DNA of 64,000 nucleotides from assembly GCA_024758765.1 (NCBI GenBank), contig CP101406.1, forward strand, positions 1,054,001 through 1,118,000, read 5' to 3'. A model generated the notes under the pieces. It searched no databases. It was not told where the DNA came from and saw nothing but the letters and a program-made list of their open reading frames with translations. The stretch comes from Mycobacterium sp. SVM_VP21 (lineage in GTDB: Bacteria > Actinomycetota > Actinomycetes > Mycobacteriales > Mycobacteriaceae). Shown here in pieces: positions 1-9,625 of this stretch. Numbering within the stretch: the first letter of the stretch is position 1; each line of letters opens with the position of its first letter. A program made the translations under genes and the position numbers.

Positions 1-1
1 A

Positions 2-799
2 CACCCCTTCGACCTGGCCATGCAACTCGAGGCCGTCGACCCCGGAACGTTCCGCGGCGCTACCCGTCCCGAGTGGGCCAACATGGTCGGGCCGTTCGGC
101 GGGATCACCGCGGCTGTCCTACTGCGTGCCGTCGAATCGCACCCCGAGCGCATCGGCGACCCGCTGGCGCTGACCGTCAACTACGCCGCACCGATCGCCG
201 AGGGTGAGTTCGACATCAGCGTGCGCGCCGCGCGCACCAACCGCAGCAATCAGCACTGGGTGCTTGAGCTGCGCCAGGGTGACGAAGTCAAGACCGCCGC
301 CACCGCGCTGTTCGGCCTGCACCGCGACACCTGGGCCGACGACGAAAGTCACCGGCCGAGCGCACCGGCTCCCGAGGACGTCGCCCCCGGCAAGTTCGTC
401 GACGCCATTGTCTGGGCCAAGCGCTACGACATGCGCTTCACCGACGGCCCGGTGCCGCTCAAGGCGGCAGAGCCCAGCGCATCGTCGACCACCACGTTGT
501 GGGTGCGCGACGCCGAGGACCGGCCGCTGGACTTCGCGGGGTTGGCGTGTCTGTCGGACGTGTTCTTCCCTCGGGTTTTTCTGCGCAGCGGCCGCTTCCT
601 GCCCGCCGGCACCATCTCCCTGACCACCTATTTTCATGCCGACCAAGGCGAAATCGAGGCGCTCGGAAGTGATTTCCTGCTGGCCAGCGCGCACGCCAAC
701 CGATTCTCGCGCGGCTACTTCGACCAGAGCGCGCACCTGTGGTCGCGGGCGGGCCGGCTGGTGGCCAGCACGCATCAGCTGGTGTATTTCAAGGACTGA
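2..799 (+). CDS. Acyl-CoA thioesterase family protein, 5' end outside window
   Basis: Likely hydrolyses acyl-CoA thioesters; it resembles mycobacterial TesB-like (double hot-dog) thioesterases. The frame is open to the window edge and reads HPFDLA immediately before the first Met at base 20. HPFD near the N-terminus followed by a NMVGPFGGITAA segment is typical of this family, so the true start is probably just upstream of the window. The C-terminus has the conserved D-x-S-x-x-LWSR-x-GRLVA-S-x-Q segment seen in such thioesterases. Family assignment is fairly sure; the substrate cannot be told. It is followed by a same-strand gene after about 60 bases. Confidence 0.8.
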   Translation, partial: HPFDLAMQLEAVDPGTFRGATRPEWANMVGPFGGITAAVLLRAVESHPERIGDPLALTVNYAAPIAEGEFDISVRAARTNRSNQHWVLELRQGDEVKTAATALFGLHRDTWADDESHRPSAPAPEDVAPGKFVDAIVWAKRYDMRFTDGPVPLKAAEPSASSTTTLWVRDAEDRPLDFAGLACLSDVFFPRVFLRSGRFLPAGTISLTTYFHADQGEIEALGSDFLLASAHANRFSRGYFDQSAHLWSRAGRLVASTHQLVYFKD

Positions 800-859
800 C
801 GCCGAGACGCAGCCCCGGGTGAATACCGGGATCGTTGTCGCTGAACTAGCGTCGCCGGC

Positions 860-2089
860 ATGCCCGAGGAACTCGGCGCCCACGCCGATGCCGCGCGAGC
901 ACGCGAGAATGTCCTGGCGCGGCGGCTGCAGAGGTCTGTGCAGACCGACCGGGCTTTTCTGACGACGGTGCGCGGCGCCGCGCAGGTGGCCGTGCAGGGC
1001 CGCCGGCGTCTCGACAGCATCGAAGCCGAGATCCGGGCCGCGCTGGACCACCACCGCGCTCTGGCCTTGGATACCCCGGCCGGCGCCCGACAGTTCCAGT
1101 GGTTCCTGACTGCCAAGACCCGCGACATTCACCAGGTGATCGCCGACACCGTCGCCGACAGCCAGGCCCGCGCGCAGACGATGCGGACTCTGGGCGGCGG
1201 GTACGCGGTCGAGGACCGGCAGCGGCCGACCGTCCAGGCCGTCGACCACTCCTTCAAACGAGGCCCAGCCAGCGATGACACACGCCGGCTCAATCAGATC
1301 GACGCGTTCCGGGAGGCCTTCGGGCGCGACCCGGTATCAGCCTGCGACTGGGCTACCGCGGCAGCCTTGGATCCTTGCACCTATGACCCCAAGTTCCAGG
1401 GGGCGCAATCCGAGATCCGGGTGGCCCGGATCGATCCGGTGCCGGGGCAAGGCGTTGTGCGCGCATCGCAGTGGATACCACAACGAGATGTCAAGAGCGG
1501 TCTCTTTTCTCGAGACTTCGGCAACGATCGCGGGCCCGATGCGCGCTTTGATCCCGAGAACAGCAAGGTCACCACCTACATCGACTACGAGAACGGCATC
1601 GTGGTGATGCGACAGAACCCGTCGGTTGAACTTAACGGCAGTGGCGGCCCGGGAAGAGTGGCAGTCGGCGTCCCTCAAGGCAGCGTCTCGCAAGCCGCTG
1701 ACGGGTCGGTTCGCATCAAGTACGACGCCGGCAACCCGCTGGTGCCCGGCTTCACGACGGACACGCACGGACCACTGCGCGACAATCGACTCAGCGTCAA
1801 CGGCGACCTGGTGTTCACCCCTGGACACGACGGCGTCTATATCGACGGAACACGTACCAATTACCCGTCGCTGGAGGTCTACCAGGATCTGCCGAGCGGC
1901 GGCACCCACACGGTGTTGATCGATCCGGCGCACTCGGGAAATACCTGGTTGGGCCCGGTCACCAATCTGCCGATCCACCACGAGGTCGGCGTCGGCAGTT
2001 CGCGCTTCGCCGCGTTTGACGACGCGGCGGCCCGTGATTTCGGGCCGGTCTATGCGCCGCCGTCCGTCTCGTCGCAACCAGCCAGCTGA
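860..2089 (+). CDS. DUF4226-type mycobacterial hypothetical protein (Rv3899c/Rv0026-like)
   Basis: 409 residues, function unknown. Residues about 1-75 are a helical, Ala/Arg/Glu-rich segment (ARENVLARRLQ, RRLDSIEAEIRAAL) that looks like the DUF4226 domain of mycobacterial proteins such as Rv0025/Rv0026. The rest is a beta-rich domain (about 140-400) with SGGPGR, YDAGNPL and DGVYIDGTRTNYPS segments, resembling the C-terminal domain shared, as I recall, by Rv0026, Rv2082 and Rv3899c. No signal peptide or membrane segment is seen. Two small membrane-protein genes follow on the same strand within 25 bases of each other, suggesting an operon. The ESX-type helical N-terminus plus an unknown C-terminal domain could fit an exported effector, but that is speculation. 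Confidence 0.75.
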   Translation: MPEELGAHADAARARENVLARRLQRSVQTDRAFLTTVRGAAQVAVQGRRRLDSIEAEIRAALDHHRALALDTPAGARQFQWFLTAKTRDIHQVIADTVADSQARAQTMRTLGGGYAVEDRQRPTVQAVDHSFKRGPASDDTRRLNQIDAFREAFGRDPVSACDWATAAALDPCTYDPKFQGAQSEIRVARIDPVPGQGVVRASQWIPQRDVKSGLFSRDFGNDRGPDARFDPENSKVTTYIDYENGIVVMRQNPSVELNGSGGPGRVAVGVPQGSVSQAADGSVRIKYDAGNPLVPGFTTDTHGPLRDNRLSVNGDLVFTPGHDGVYIDGTRTNYPSLEVYQDLPSGGTHTVLIDPAHSGNTWLGPVTNLPIHHEVGVGSSRFAAFDDAAARDFGPVYAPPSVSSQPAS

Positions 2090-2109
2090 GCACTGTTGAA
2101 GGAGCCGTC

Positions 2110-2412
2110 ATGACCACACCTACCCCTGCAGCTCCCTATGGACCGCGCGGTTTCCTCGCCGCGTTGGCGACCATCACGATCGTCGAAACCGCGACGTGGG
2201 CTTGGCTGCCGTTGTGGTTCGCCAGCGTCTTCTTCTTCGTGATCGCAACGGTCGTGGTGGTCCCGACCGGAATGTTCATGCGCGAACTACCCGACGAGGC
2301 CGGCCAGGTCGGGCGCGGCATCCTCATCGGCTACCTCGCAACTCCCCTGACCATCGCCGTCACCGTTATCCCTGCCACCGTGATCTACCAAGTGCTGCAG
2401 CACCTGCACTGA
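2110..2412 (+). CDS. Small membrane protein, unknown function
   Basis: 100 residues with three likely transmembrane segments (about 14-32, 33-53 and 70-95) and almost no soluble part. A clear ribosome binding site (AAGGAG) lies seven bases before the ATG. It sits 20 bases after the DUF4226-type gene and 12 bases before a second small membrane-protein gene, so the three are probably co-transcribed. I do not recognise a named family. Confidence 0.75.
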   Translation: MTTPTPAAPYGPRGFLAALATITIVETATWAWLPLWFASVFFFVIATVVVVPTGMFMRELPDEAGQVGRGILIGYLATPLTIAVTVIPATVIYQVLQHLH

Positions 2413-2424
2413 AAGGACTCGGAC

Positions 2425-2772
2425 ATGCTGAATCGACTGTGCGCACGAATCCGTGCACAGGACAACGATGTCTGGCGGACCGCTACCCGATCAGCGCCGA
2501 TCGTGGTCCAGTTCGTGTTCGCGGCAGCGTTCGGCGTCGGCTGGCTACTGGGTCATTTTCCGATAGACAGCCATGCCGGATATCGCATCATGCTCGCCGC
2601 CACGTTCACTATCACGGCCTTCGCATCGCTGCTGATCGGCGCCGGGAACTTGGGTTCCAGGTCACCGCGCCGGCGCGGCCTGGGCCTGGCCGTCGGTGGG
2701 TCCGGTCTGGCACTCTTGGCTGGCGGCTTGCCATGGGCACTGATTTTCCTGTCGCTGGTGGACACCGTATGA
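2425..2772 (+). CDS. Small membrane protein, unknown function
   Basis: 115 residues. A charged N-terminus (about 1-30) is followed by three probable membrane helices (about 31-50, 55-75 and 88-112), separated by an Arg-rich loop (RSPRRRG) likely cytoplasmic. An AAAGGA ribosome binding site lies upstream of the ATG. Third gene of the likely operon starting at base 860. No family recognised; the partnership with the preceding small membrane protein is inferred from spacing only. Confidence 0.72.
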   Translation: MLNRLCARIRAQDNDVWRTATRSAPIVVQFVFAAAFGVGWLLGHFPIDSHAGYRIMLAATFTITAFASLLIGAGNLGSRSPRRRGLGLAVGGSGLALLAGGLPWALIFLSLVDTV

Positions 2773-2823
2773 GCTCTCCGGCTACCGAACAGCGCTACGG
2801 CGTGAGCGCCACCGGCAGGTAGC

Positions 2824-3708
2824 GTGACCGGCATGTCTTTTTCAATCGCGGACACTCCCGATCAGTCCGGCCGTACCTTCGTGGTGACCGGCGCCAACGG
2901 TGGTCTGGGCGAGGTCGTCACCCGCACCCTGGCCGCCAAGGGCGCCAGGGTGGTGATGGCTTGTCGCAACACCGCCAAGGCCCAGGAGATCGCCGACGGA
3001 ATCGACGGCGACGTGACGGTGGCGGAGCTGGATCTGGGCAGCCTGGCCTCGGTGCGCGATTTCGCCGCGCAGCAGGGCGGTTTCGACGTGCTGGTCAACA
3101 ATGCCGGCATCATGAACATCCCGATGCGGCGCACCGTGGACGGCTTCGAGACTCAGTTCGGGGTCAACCACCTGGGCCACTTCGCGCTGACCGGCCTGCT
3201 GCTGGACCGGATCAGCGACCGGGTGGTCACGGTGTCGAGCATCGCGCACAAGCAGACCCCGAAGTTCTGGGTCGACGACCTCAACTATGAGCACCGTCCC
3301 TACCAGCGCAACCTCGCCTACGCACAATCCAAGCTGGCCAACCTGATGTTCGCCCGCGAGCTGCAGCGGCGGCTGGTGGCGGCCGGCTCGCCGCTGCGCT
3401 CCTACGCGGTGCACCCCGGGGTGTCGACCACCGACCTGTTCGACAACGACAAGACCATCGTCGGATTGATCGCCAAGTACGGCCTGCCGTTGGTCGGCCA
3501 GCCGCCGGAGCGGGGCGCCGAGTCGACCCTGTTTGCCGCGACCGTGCCCGACGCGGACCCGGACACCTACTGGGGCCCCACCAAGCTGAACCAGTCCCGC
3601 GGCGCGATGGGGCCGTGCCCGTCGAACAAGCTGTCGAAGGATCAGCGGCTGTGGCGCCGGCTGTGGGAGGAGTCGGAGAAGATGACCGGGGTCAGCTACC
3701 CGCTCTGA
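2824..3708 (+). CDS. Short-chain dehydrogenase, retinol dehydrogenase-like
   Basis: NAD(P)-dependent oxidoreductase of the SDR superfamily. The cofactor motif TGANGGLG is near residue 19, the VLVNNAGIMNIP segment near 90, and the active-site YAQSKLAN (Tyr-x-x-x-Lys) near 165. NNAGIM and the HPG-V-x-T segment place it with the mycobacterial retinol-dehydrogenase-like or protochlorophyllide-reductase-like SDRs. Length (294 or 291 residues) is normal. The GTG at 2824 or the ATG nine bases on could be the start. The substrate is unknown. Confidence 0.85.
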   Translation: MTGMSFSIADTPDQSGRTFVVTGANGGLGEVVTRTLAAKGARVVMACRNTAKAQEIADGIDGDVTVAELDLGSLASVRDFAAQQGGFDVLVNNAGIMNIPMRRTVDGFETQFGVNHLGHFALTGLLLDRISDRVVTVSSIAHKQTPKFWVDDLNYEHRPYQRNLAYAQSKLANLMFARELQRRLVAAGSPLRSYAVHPGVSTTDLFDNDKTIVGLIAKYGLPLVGQPPERGAESTLFAATVPDADPDTYWGPTKLNQSRGAMGPCPSNKLSKDQRLWRRLWEESEKMTGVSYPL

Positions 3709-3923
3709 TCCGCGGCAACGGCGGGTTGGCTGCTCCGGGATGGTTGTCGCTGCGAGCCGGGCGCACCTCGTGCCGGCCCCCGGCGGTGACGGATGTGACG
3801 CATGGGACTCACGCGGGCCGACGCGGCCCCATGTCGCCGACAATCCATCGTGATACCGCAGCTCACCGGTTAAGTTGTGGCGAGCCGCCACGCGATGCGG
3901 CATGAGACGGACCGAAAGAGATC

Positions 3924-6290
3924 ATGCGAGTTGAGGGGCGCGACGTCGCCGTCACCGGCAACCTGCTGCAGCCGCTGACCCGACGCACCAACGACATTCT
4001 GCGTCTGGTGCTGGCCGCACTCTTCCTGGCGACCGTCATCACCAGCTCGCTGGTCACCCGCTACGAATGGGTGTCACTCGAGCGTTCGGTGTCCCAGATC
4101 GTCGGGGTACTCTCCCCCGTCCACGCCAACCTGGTCTATCTCGCCTACGGCATCGCGATCCTGGTGCTGCCGTTCGCGATTCTGATCGGCCTGGTGGTGT
4201 CCCAGCAATGGAAGCTGCTCGGAGCCTATGCCGTGGCGGGCCTGCTCGCCGTGGTGTCCCTGTCGATCCGCAGCACCGGCATGGCCGCGCCGAACTGGCA
4301 TTTCGACCTCTCCGACCGGCTGGCCACCACACTGGCGCAGTTCCTCGACGACCCGCGGTGGATCGCCATGCTCGCGGCGATGCTCACCGTCTCCGGCCCT
4401 TGGCTGCCGGCCCGCTGGCGACGCTGGTGGTGGGCACTGCTGCTGGCGTTCGTACCAATCCACCTGGTGGTCAGCGCGATCGTGCCGGCCCGCTCGCTGC
4501 TCGGACTGGCCGTCGGATGGTTCGTCGGAGCCTTGGTGATCCTGATCGTCGGGACCCCCGCGCTGGAGGTGCCGTTGGACGGTACCGTCCGCGCCCTGGC
4601 CCGTCGCGGTCACACCGTCTCCGAACTCGCCGTCATCCGCCCGGCCGGGCCCGGCCCGCTGGTGCTGTCCACCGTCGGCGACCACCCGGCGATCATCGAG
4701 CTGTACGGACCCAACCAGCGCAGCGGGGGTGCGCTGCGACAGCTCTGGCGCAAATTCCGGCTACGCACCACCGAGACCGCGCCACTGCACGCCTCGCTGC
4801 ACCGCGCGGTGGAGCATCGCGCACTGATGGCGATCTCCATCGCCGATGCCGGGTTCGCCAACACCAACACCGTCGCGGTCGCCTCCCTGGACCGGGGCTG
4901 GACGCTATACGCCCACACCCCGCCCCGCGGCACTCCGATCGCCAACTGCACCGCCACCACGCCGGTGGCCCAGCCCTGGGAATCGCTGCGGCGCCTGCAC
5001 GATCAGCAGATCTCGCACGGCGACCTGCGCAGCAAGGAGATGACCGTCAACGACGGCCAGGTGCTGTTCGGCGGCTTCGGCAACGCCGAATACGGTGCCA
5101 CCGACACCCAGCTGCAATCCGATATCGCCCAGTTGCTGGTGACCACCTCATCGCTGTACGACGCGGCCGCAGCGGTGGAGGCGGCGATCGAGTACTTCGG
5201 CCGCACCGCGGTGTTGGCCGCCTCGCGACGCCTCACCAAATCCGCCGTGCCCGCGCGGCTTCGCAATGCCGTCCCCGACTTGGGCACCGTGATCGCCGCG
5301 GCCCGCGAGGAGGTCAAGCGTCAGACCAACACCGATCAGATCCAGACCAAGACCATCACCCGGTTCACCCGCAGCCAGCTGATCCAGCTGGTCCTGCTCG
5401 TTGCCCTGGTGTATGTGGCCTACCCCTTCATCAGCCAGGTGCCCACCTTCTTCTCCCAACTGCGGCAAGCGAACTGGTGGTGGGCGCTGGTCGGGCTGAT
5501 CGTCTCGTCGCTGACCTATGTCGGCGCGGCGGGTGCCCTGTGGGCATGCGCCAACGGTTTGGTCAGCTTTCGCAATCTGGCGATCATGCAGGTGGCCAAC
5601 ACCTTTGCGGCCACCACCACCCCGGCCGGGGTCGGCGGACTGGCCCTGAGCACCCGATTCCTGCAGAAGGGCGGCCTGAGCACCTTGCGTGCGACCGCCG
5701 CGGTCGCACTTCAGCAATCGGTGCAGGTGATCGTGCACGTGATCCTGCTGGTCATCTTCACCACCGCCGCGGGCGCCTCAACTGACCTGTCCCACTTCGT
5801 GCCCGGTGCCACCATGCTGTACCTGATCGCCGGTGTGGCCCTCGGCTTGGCCGGCATTGTGCTGCTGGTGCCCAATCTGCGCCGGTGGTTGACCACGGCA
5901 CTGCGGCCACGGCTCAAGGAAGTCACCGGAGACCTGGTGGAGCTGGCCCGCGAGCCCAAGCGGCTGGCGTTGATCGTGCTAGGCGCGGCCGGCACCACGT
6001 TGGGTGCGGCGCTGGCATTGTGGGCCAGCGTGGAGGCCTTTGGCGGCAACACGTCATTCGTCACCGTCACGGTGGTGACGATGGTGGGCGGCACCCTGGC
6101 CTCCGCGGCCCCGACGCCCGGAGGAGTGGGCGCCGTGGAGGCCGCCCTGATCGGTGGGCTGGCCGCGTTCGGTGTGCCCGCTGCGCTCGCGGTCCCGTCA
6201 GTGCTGCTCTATCGGGTACTGACCTGCTGGCTGCCGGTGTTCATCGGCTGGCCGGTGATGCGATGGCTGACCGAGAACGAAATGATCTGA
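3924..6290 (+). CDS. Large membrane protein: kinase-like domain fused to LPG-synthase-type flippase domain
   Basis: 788 residues in three parts. Residues 1-215 carry about six membrane helices. Residues about 230-470 form a soluble domain with kinase-like relics: LRRLHDQQISHGDLR around 365, where HGD is at 365-367, and VLFGGFGNAEYG where a DFG would be expected. Residues about 485-788 form a multi-helix UPF0104/LPG-synthase transmembrane domain (TIGR00374 type) with the conserved TPAGVGGLALSTRFL and PTPGGVGAVEAALIGG segments. The flippase-like half suggests lipid translocation or modification at the plasma membrane. The kinase-like half lacks the metal-binding Asp of DFG and the Asn of the catalytic loop, so it may be a pseudokinase. 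A gap of about 215 bases precedes it, with nothing recognisable in it. It is followed four bases later by an FAD monooxygenase gene. Confidence 0.82.
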   Translation: MRVEGRDVAVTGNLLQPLTRRTNDILRLVLAALFLATVITSSLVTRYEWVSLERSVSQIVGVLSPVHANLVYLAYGIAILVLPFAILIGLVVSQQWKLLGAYAVAGLLAVVSLSIRSTGMAAPNWHFDLSDRLATTLAQFLDDPRWIAMLAAMLTVSGPWLPARWRRWWWALLLAFVPIHLVVSAIVPARSLLGLAVGWFVGALVILIVGTPALEVPLDGTVRALARRGHTVSELAVIRPAGPGPLVLSTVGDHPAIIELYGPNQRSGGALRQLWRKFRLRTTETAPLHASLHRAVEHRALMAISIADAGFANTNTVAVASLDRGWTLYAHTPPRGTPIANCTATTPVAQPWESLRRLHDQQISHGDLRSKEMTVNDGQVLFGGFGNAEYGATDTQLQSDIAQLLVTTSSLYDAAAAVEAAIEYFGRTAVLAASRRLTKSAVPARLRNAVPDLGTVIAAAREEVKRQTNTDQIQTKTITRFTRSQLIQLVLLVALVYVAYPFISQVPTFFSQLRQANWWWALVGLIVSSLTYVGAAGALWACANGLVSFRNLAIMQVANTFAATTTPAGVGGLALSTRFLQKGGLSTLRATAAVALQQSVQVIVHVILLVIFTTAAGASTDLSHFVPGATMLYLIAGVALGLAGIVLLVPNLRRWLTTALRPRLKEVTGDLVELAREPKRLALIVLGAAGTTLGAALALWASVEAFGGNTSFVTVTVVTMVGGTLASAAPTPGGVGAVEAALIGGLAAFGVPAALAVPSVLLYRVLTCWLPVFIGWPVMRWLTENEMI

Positions 6291-6294
6291 GCCG

Positions 6295-7455
6295 ATGCGG
6301 GTCGCGATCAGCGGTGCAGGAGTGGCCGGGACGGCGCTCGCGTACTGGCTGCACCGCACCGGCCATAACCCGACCGTGATCGAGCGCGCGCCGGCCTTTC
6401 GCTCCGGCGGCTACATGATCGACTTCTGGGGCGTCGGCTACACCGTGGCGAAGCGGATGGGCCTAGAGGCGCAGATCCTGGACAAGGGCTACCAGATCGA
6501 TTCCGTCGGCGCCGACGGCCGTACCCGTGCCATGTTGGACGCCAACGTCTTTGGGCACCTGCTCGGCGACGACTTCACCAGCCTGCCACGCGGCGATCTG
6601 GCCGCCACCATTCACGCCACCATCGCCGAGCAGGTCGAGATGATCTACGGCGACAGCATCACCGCCGTCGACCAAGACGACAACTGTGTGCGCCTTACCT
6701 TCGGCCACGCCGGGCCCCGCGAATTCGACCTGGTGATCGGCGCCGACGGGCTGCATTCCAACGTGCGCCGATTGGTGTTCGGTCCGGACGCCGATTTCGA
6801 GCACTACCTCGGCTGCAAGGTAGCCGCCGCCGTCGTCGAGGGTTACCGGCCCCGTGACGAACTGGCTTACGTGACGTACGCCGTACCCGACCGGCAGGTG
6901 TCACGCGTGGCGCTGCGCGACGACCGCACCTTAGCCCTGTTCGTGTTCCGCGATGCGTCACCCGAGATTTCGGATCCGAAGGTCCAGTTGCACAACCGGT
7001 TCGCCGATGCCGGCTGGGAGTGCCCGCAGCTGCTGGCCGCCCTCGATGCCGTCGACCCGGGAGATCTGTACTTCGACGTGGTCAGCCAGGTTCGGATGAA
7101 CCATTGGTCGCGGGGACGAGTGTTGTTGATCGGCGACGCCGCCGGGTGCATCTCGCTGCTCGGCGGTGAGGGCACCGGCCTGGCGATCACCGAGGCCTAT
7201 GTGCTCGCCGGGGAGCTGCACCGCGCCCGTGGCGATCACCGGCGCGCGTTCGATACCTACGAAACGCGACTGCGCCCGTTGATCGAGGCCAAACAGTCCA
7301 ACGCCACACGGCTGCTCGGATTCTTCGCCACCCGAACGCGTTTCGGTCTGTGGTTTCGCGACCTCGCGCTGCGGGCGATGAACCTGCGGATGCTGACACA
7401 CCTGTTCGCCGGCGCAGTGCGCGATGACTTCGACCTGCCCGATTACGGGATCTGA
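6295..7455 (+). CDS. FAD-dependent monooxygenase (PHBH/TetX-like)
   Basis: 386 residues; class A flavoprotein monooxygenase fold. The N-terminal FAD-binding motif reads SGAGVAGTALAYWL (about 5-18). The DG motif is in LVIGADGLHSNVRR (about 150), and the second FAD site is LLIGDAAGCISLLGGEGTGLAITEAY (about 275-300). The N-terminal GGYMIDFWGVG is typical of the group related to TetX and 2-polyprenyl-phenol hydroxylases. It is only four bases after the flippase-like gene, so likely co-transcribed, and ends two bases before the convergent galK. Natural substrate unknown. Confidence 0.88.
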   Translation: MRVAISGAGVAGTALAYWLHRTGHNPTVIERAPAFRSGGYMIDFWGVGYTVAKRMGLEAQILDKGYQIDSVGADGRTRAMLDANVFGHLLGDDFTSLPRGDLAATIHATIAEQVEMIYGDSITAVDQDDNCVRLTFGHAGPREFDLVIGADGLHSNVRRLVFGPDADFEHYLGCKVAAAVVEGYRPRDELAYVTYAVPDRQVSRVALRDDRTLALFVFRDASPEISDPKVQLHNRFADAGWECPQLLAALDAVDPGDLYFDVVSQVRMNHWSRGRVLLIGDAAGCISLLGGEGTGLAITEAYVLAGELHRARGDHRRAFDTYETRLRPLIEAKQSNATRLLGFFATRTRFGLWFRDLALRAMNLRMLTHLFAGAVRDDFDLPDYGI

Positions 7456-7457
7456 GG

Positions 7458-8537
7458 CTATCCCGCCCCCGCCGCCGCATACACCCGGCTCACTTCCGGA
7501 TCGGGATAGCCGGCGTCGGTGACCGCGGCCCGCACCGCGTCGCCCACCTTCAACGTGAGCTTGGCGGGCACCAGCGCGATCACACAGCCGCCGAACCCGC
7601 CTCCAGTCATCCGGGCGCCGAGCGCTCCGGCGGCCACCGCACTGTCGGCGATCAGGTCGATGTGCTCGGTGGTGATCTCGAAGTCGTCGCGCATCGAGGA
7701 GTGCGACGCGTTGAACAGCGCTCCGGCAGCGGCGAAGTCCAACTCGGCGCACGCCGCAACGAAATCCAGCACTCGCTCGTTCTCGGTCAGCACGTGTCGA
7801 GCTCGCCGGCCATCGACCGGGTCGGCAACCGCATCCAGCGCCGCAATACCGCGGTGCTGGACCTCGCGTAGCGATGCCACCCCCAATGCGGCGGCGGCCC
7901 GCTCACACGATGCCCTCCGGGCGGCGTATTCACTGTCGACGTGGCCGTGCCGCTGACCGGAGTCGAGCAGCAGCAGGGTCACTCCGGAGGCGTCCGGGTC
8001 GAACGGCACCGGGTGCACCGCGACGTCGCGGAAGTCGATCAGCAGCGCGCTGGACACCTCCCCGAAGAGCGACGACAGCTGATCCAGTAGCCCCGTTGGC
8101 GCTCCGACATAGTCGTTTTCGGCACGCTGGCCGATCCGGGCCTGCTCGATCCGATCGATATTCAGACCGGCCGCCGTTGCCAAGGCGCCGAGCACCGCGC
8201 ATTCCAGCGCCGCCGAGGACGATAGGCCCGAGCCGATCGGTACGTCGCTGCGAATCTCCATGGTGCCGCCGGAGACCGCAAATCCACTGTCGCGCAGCGC
8301 CCAGATCACCCCGGCGGCGTACGCACCCCAGCCGGTGGTCTGCCCGGGCGTGGTGCTCAGCGGGATGCTCACCGGCGCGTCGGCACGGTCGCTGAGCACG
8401 GTGAGCGTGTCGGTCTCGGCTGGGGTGAAGGTGACGCTGGTGCGTTGCGGCAACGCGATCGGCAGCGCGAAACCACCGTTGTAGTCGGTGTGTTCGCCGA
8501 TCAGGTTGACCCGGCCCGGCGCGGAGTAGGTGATCAC
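7458..8537 (-). CDS. galK: Galactokinase
   Basis: Phosphorylates galactose to galactose-1-phosphate with ATP (Leloir pathway, cytoplasm). GHMP-kinase features are complete: the galactokinase signature [15 protein letters not shown] at about 8-22, the phosphate-binding [13 protein letters not shown] near 95-108, and the C-terminal [16 protein letters not shown]. Length (359) is usual. The GTG start overlaps the galT stop as GTGA, so it is translationally coupled as the third gene of a DUF309-galT-galK operon. Confidence 0.96.
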   Translation of the reverse strand: MITYSAPGRVNLIGEHTDYNGGFALPIALPQRTSVTFTPAETDTLTVLSDRADAPVSIPLSTTPGQTTGWGAYAAGVIWALRDSGFAVSGGTMEIRSDVPIGSGLSSSAALECAVLGALATAAGLNIDRIEQARIGQRAENDYVGAPTGLLDQLSSLFGEVSSALLIDFRDVAVHPVPFDPDASGVTLLLLDSGQRHGHVDSEYAARRASCERAAAALGVASLREVQHRGIAALDAVADPVDGRRARHVLTENERVLDFVAACAELDFAAAGALFNASHSSMRDDFEITTEHIDLIADSAVAAGALGARMTGGGFGGCVIALVPAKLTLKVGDAVRAAVTDAGYPDPEVSRVYAAAGAG

Positions 8538-9625
8538 AGCTCACGCAGCCTAGCCGCCACAGACTCCGGGGTGACATCGGCGATGAACGCGTCCATCGCA
8601 GATTCCGAGGCCGCCAGATACTTCAGCTTGGTGGCGCTGCGTTTGATCGACATCAGCTCGACGTGAAAATAGCCGTCGGCCTGCGCGCCGTCGCTGCGGT
8701 ACTGGTGCAGCGCGGCCATATAGGGCAGCGGAGCATCGTAGATACGGTCGAAGCGACCCAACAGGTTTCGGTAGACGCCTCCGAAGTCGTCGAGCTCGTC
8801 GCCGGTCAGGTCGGTCAGGTTGTGCACCCGCCGATTCGGATAAAGGTGCACCTCCACTGGCCAGCGTGCGGCGAACGGCACGAACGCGGTGAAGTGGTCG
8901 GTCTGCGCCACGATCCGAGTGCCCTCGGCACGCTCGGCCGCCAGCAGATCGGCGAACAGATTGGTGCCGTACGTATCTCGATGCGCACGCGCTTGATCCA
9001 GCATCGCGGCGGTGCGCGGGGTCAGATAGGGGTAGCCGTAGATCTGGCCGTGCGGGTGAGCCAGTGTCACCCCGATCTCCTCGCCGCGGTTTTCGAAGCA
9101 GAACACCTGCTCGACGCCCGGGCGGGCCAGCAGATCGGCGGTGCGATGTCGCCATGCCTGCACCACCAGCCGGGCGTGTGCGGCCGGCAGGTCAGCGAAC
9201 GAACCGGTGTGGTCGGCCGAGAAGCAGATCACCTCGCATCTGCCGTTGCCCGGTGCGGAGACGAATGATTTCGGCGCGGTTTCTCCCGCTGAGCGGTCAT
9301 AATCGCGCCGAAATCCCGCCAGACTCGGGAACCGGTTCTCGAAGACCACGACGTCGTAGTCGGCCGCCGGCACCTCGCTGGTCTCACCGCTCGGTCCCGG
9401 GCACAGCGGGCAGGCCTCGACGGGGGGCTTGTAGGTGCGGTCCTGGCGTTGCGCGGCGATGATCACCCACTGGCCGGTGGTGCGGTCGAAGCGCAACTGC
9501 GACGGCTCGGGGTCACGCGGCGACAGTGGCCGGCGATCGGGCACCGGGGCGGGCGTGTGGCCGGGCAGGGCGAAGAACAGTAGGTCGCGGCCGTCGGCAA
9601 GCGTCCAGCGAAGCGGGGCGCTCAC
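8534..9625 (-). CDS. galT: Galactose-1-phosphate uridylyltransferase
   Basis: Exchanges UMP between UDP-glucose and galactose-1-phosphate. The catalytic HPHGQ (in [13 protein letters not shown]) is intact. The zinc-type CPLCPG motif is near residue 65, followed by the FENRFPSL segment. The frame stays open well upstream, but the GTG at 9625 is chosen because it overlaps the preceding gene's stop in GTGA and gives the family-typical N-terminus (about 363 residues). Middle gene of the galactose operon. Confidence 0.95.
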   Translation of the reverse strand: MSAPLRWTLADGRDLLFFALPGHTPAPVPDRRPLSPRDPEPSQLRFDRTTGQWVIIAAQRQDRTYKPPVEACPLCPGPSGETSEVPAADYDVVVFENRFPSLAGFRRDYDRSAGETAPKSFVSAPGNGRCEVICFSADHTGSFADLPAAHARLVVQAWRHRTADLLARPGVEQVFCFENRGEEIGVTLAHPHGQIYGYPYLTPRTAAMLDQARAHRDTYGTNLFADLLAAERAEGTRIVAQTDHFTAFVPFAARWPVEVHLYPNRRVHNLTDLTGDELDDFGGVYRNLLGRFDRIYDAPLPYMAALHQYRSDGAQADGYFHVELMSIKRSATKLKYLAASESAMDAFIADVTPESVAARLREL

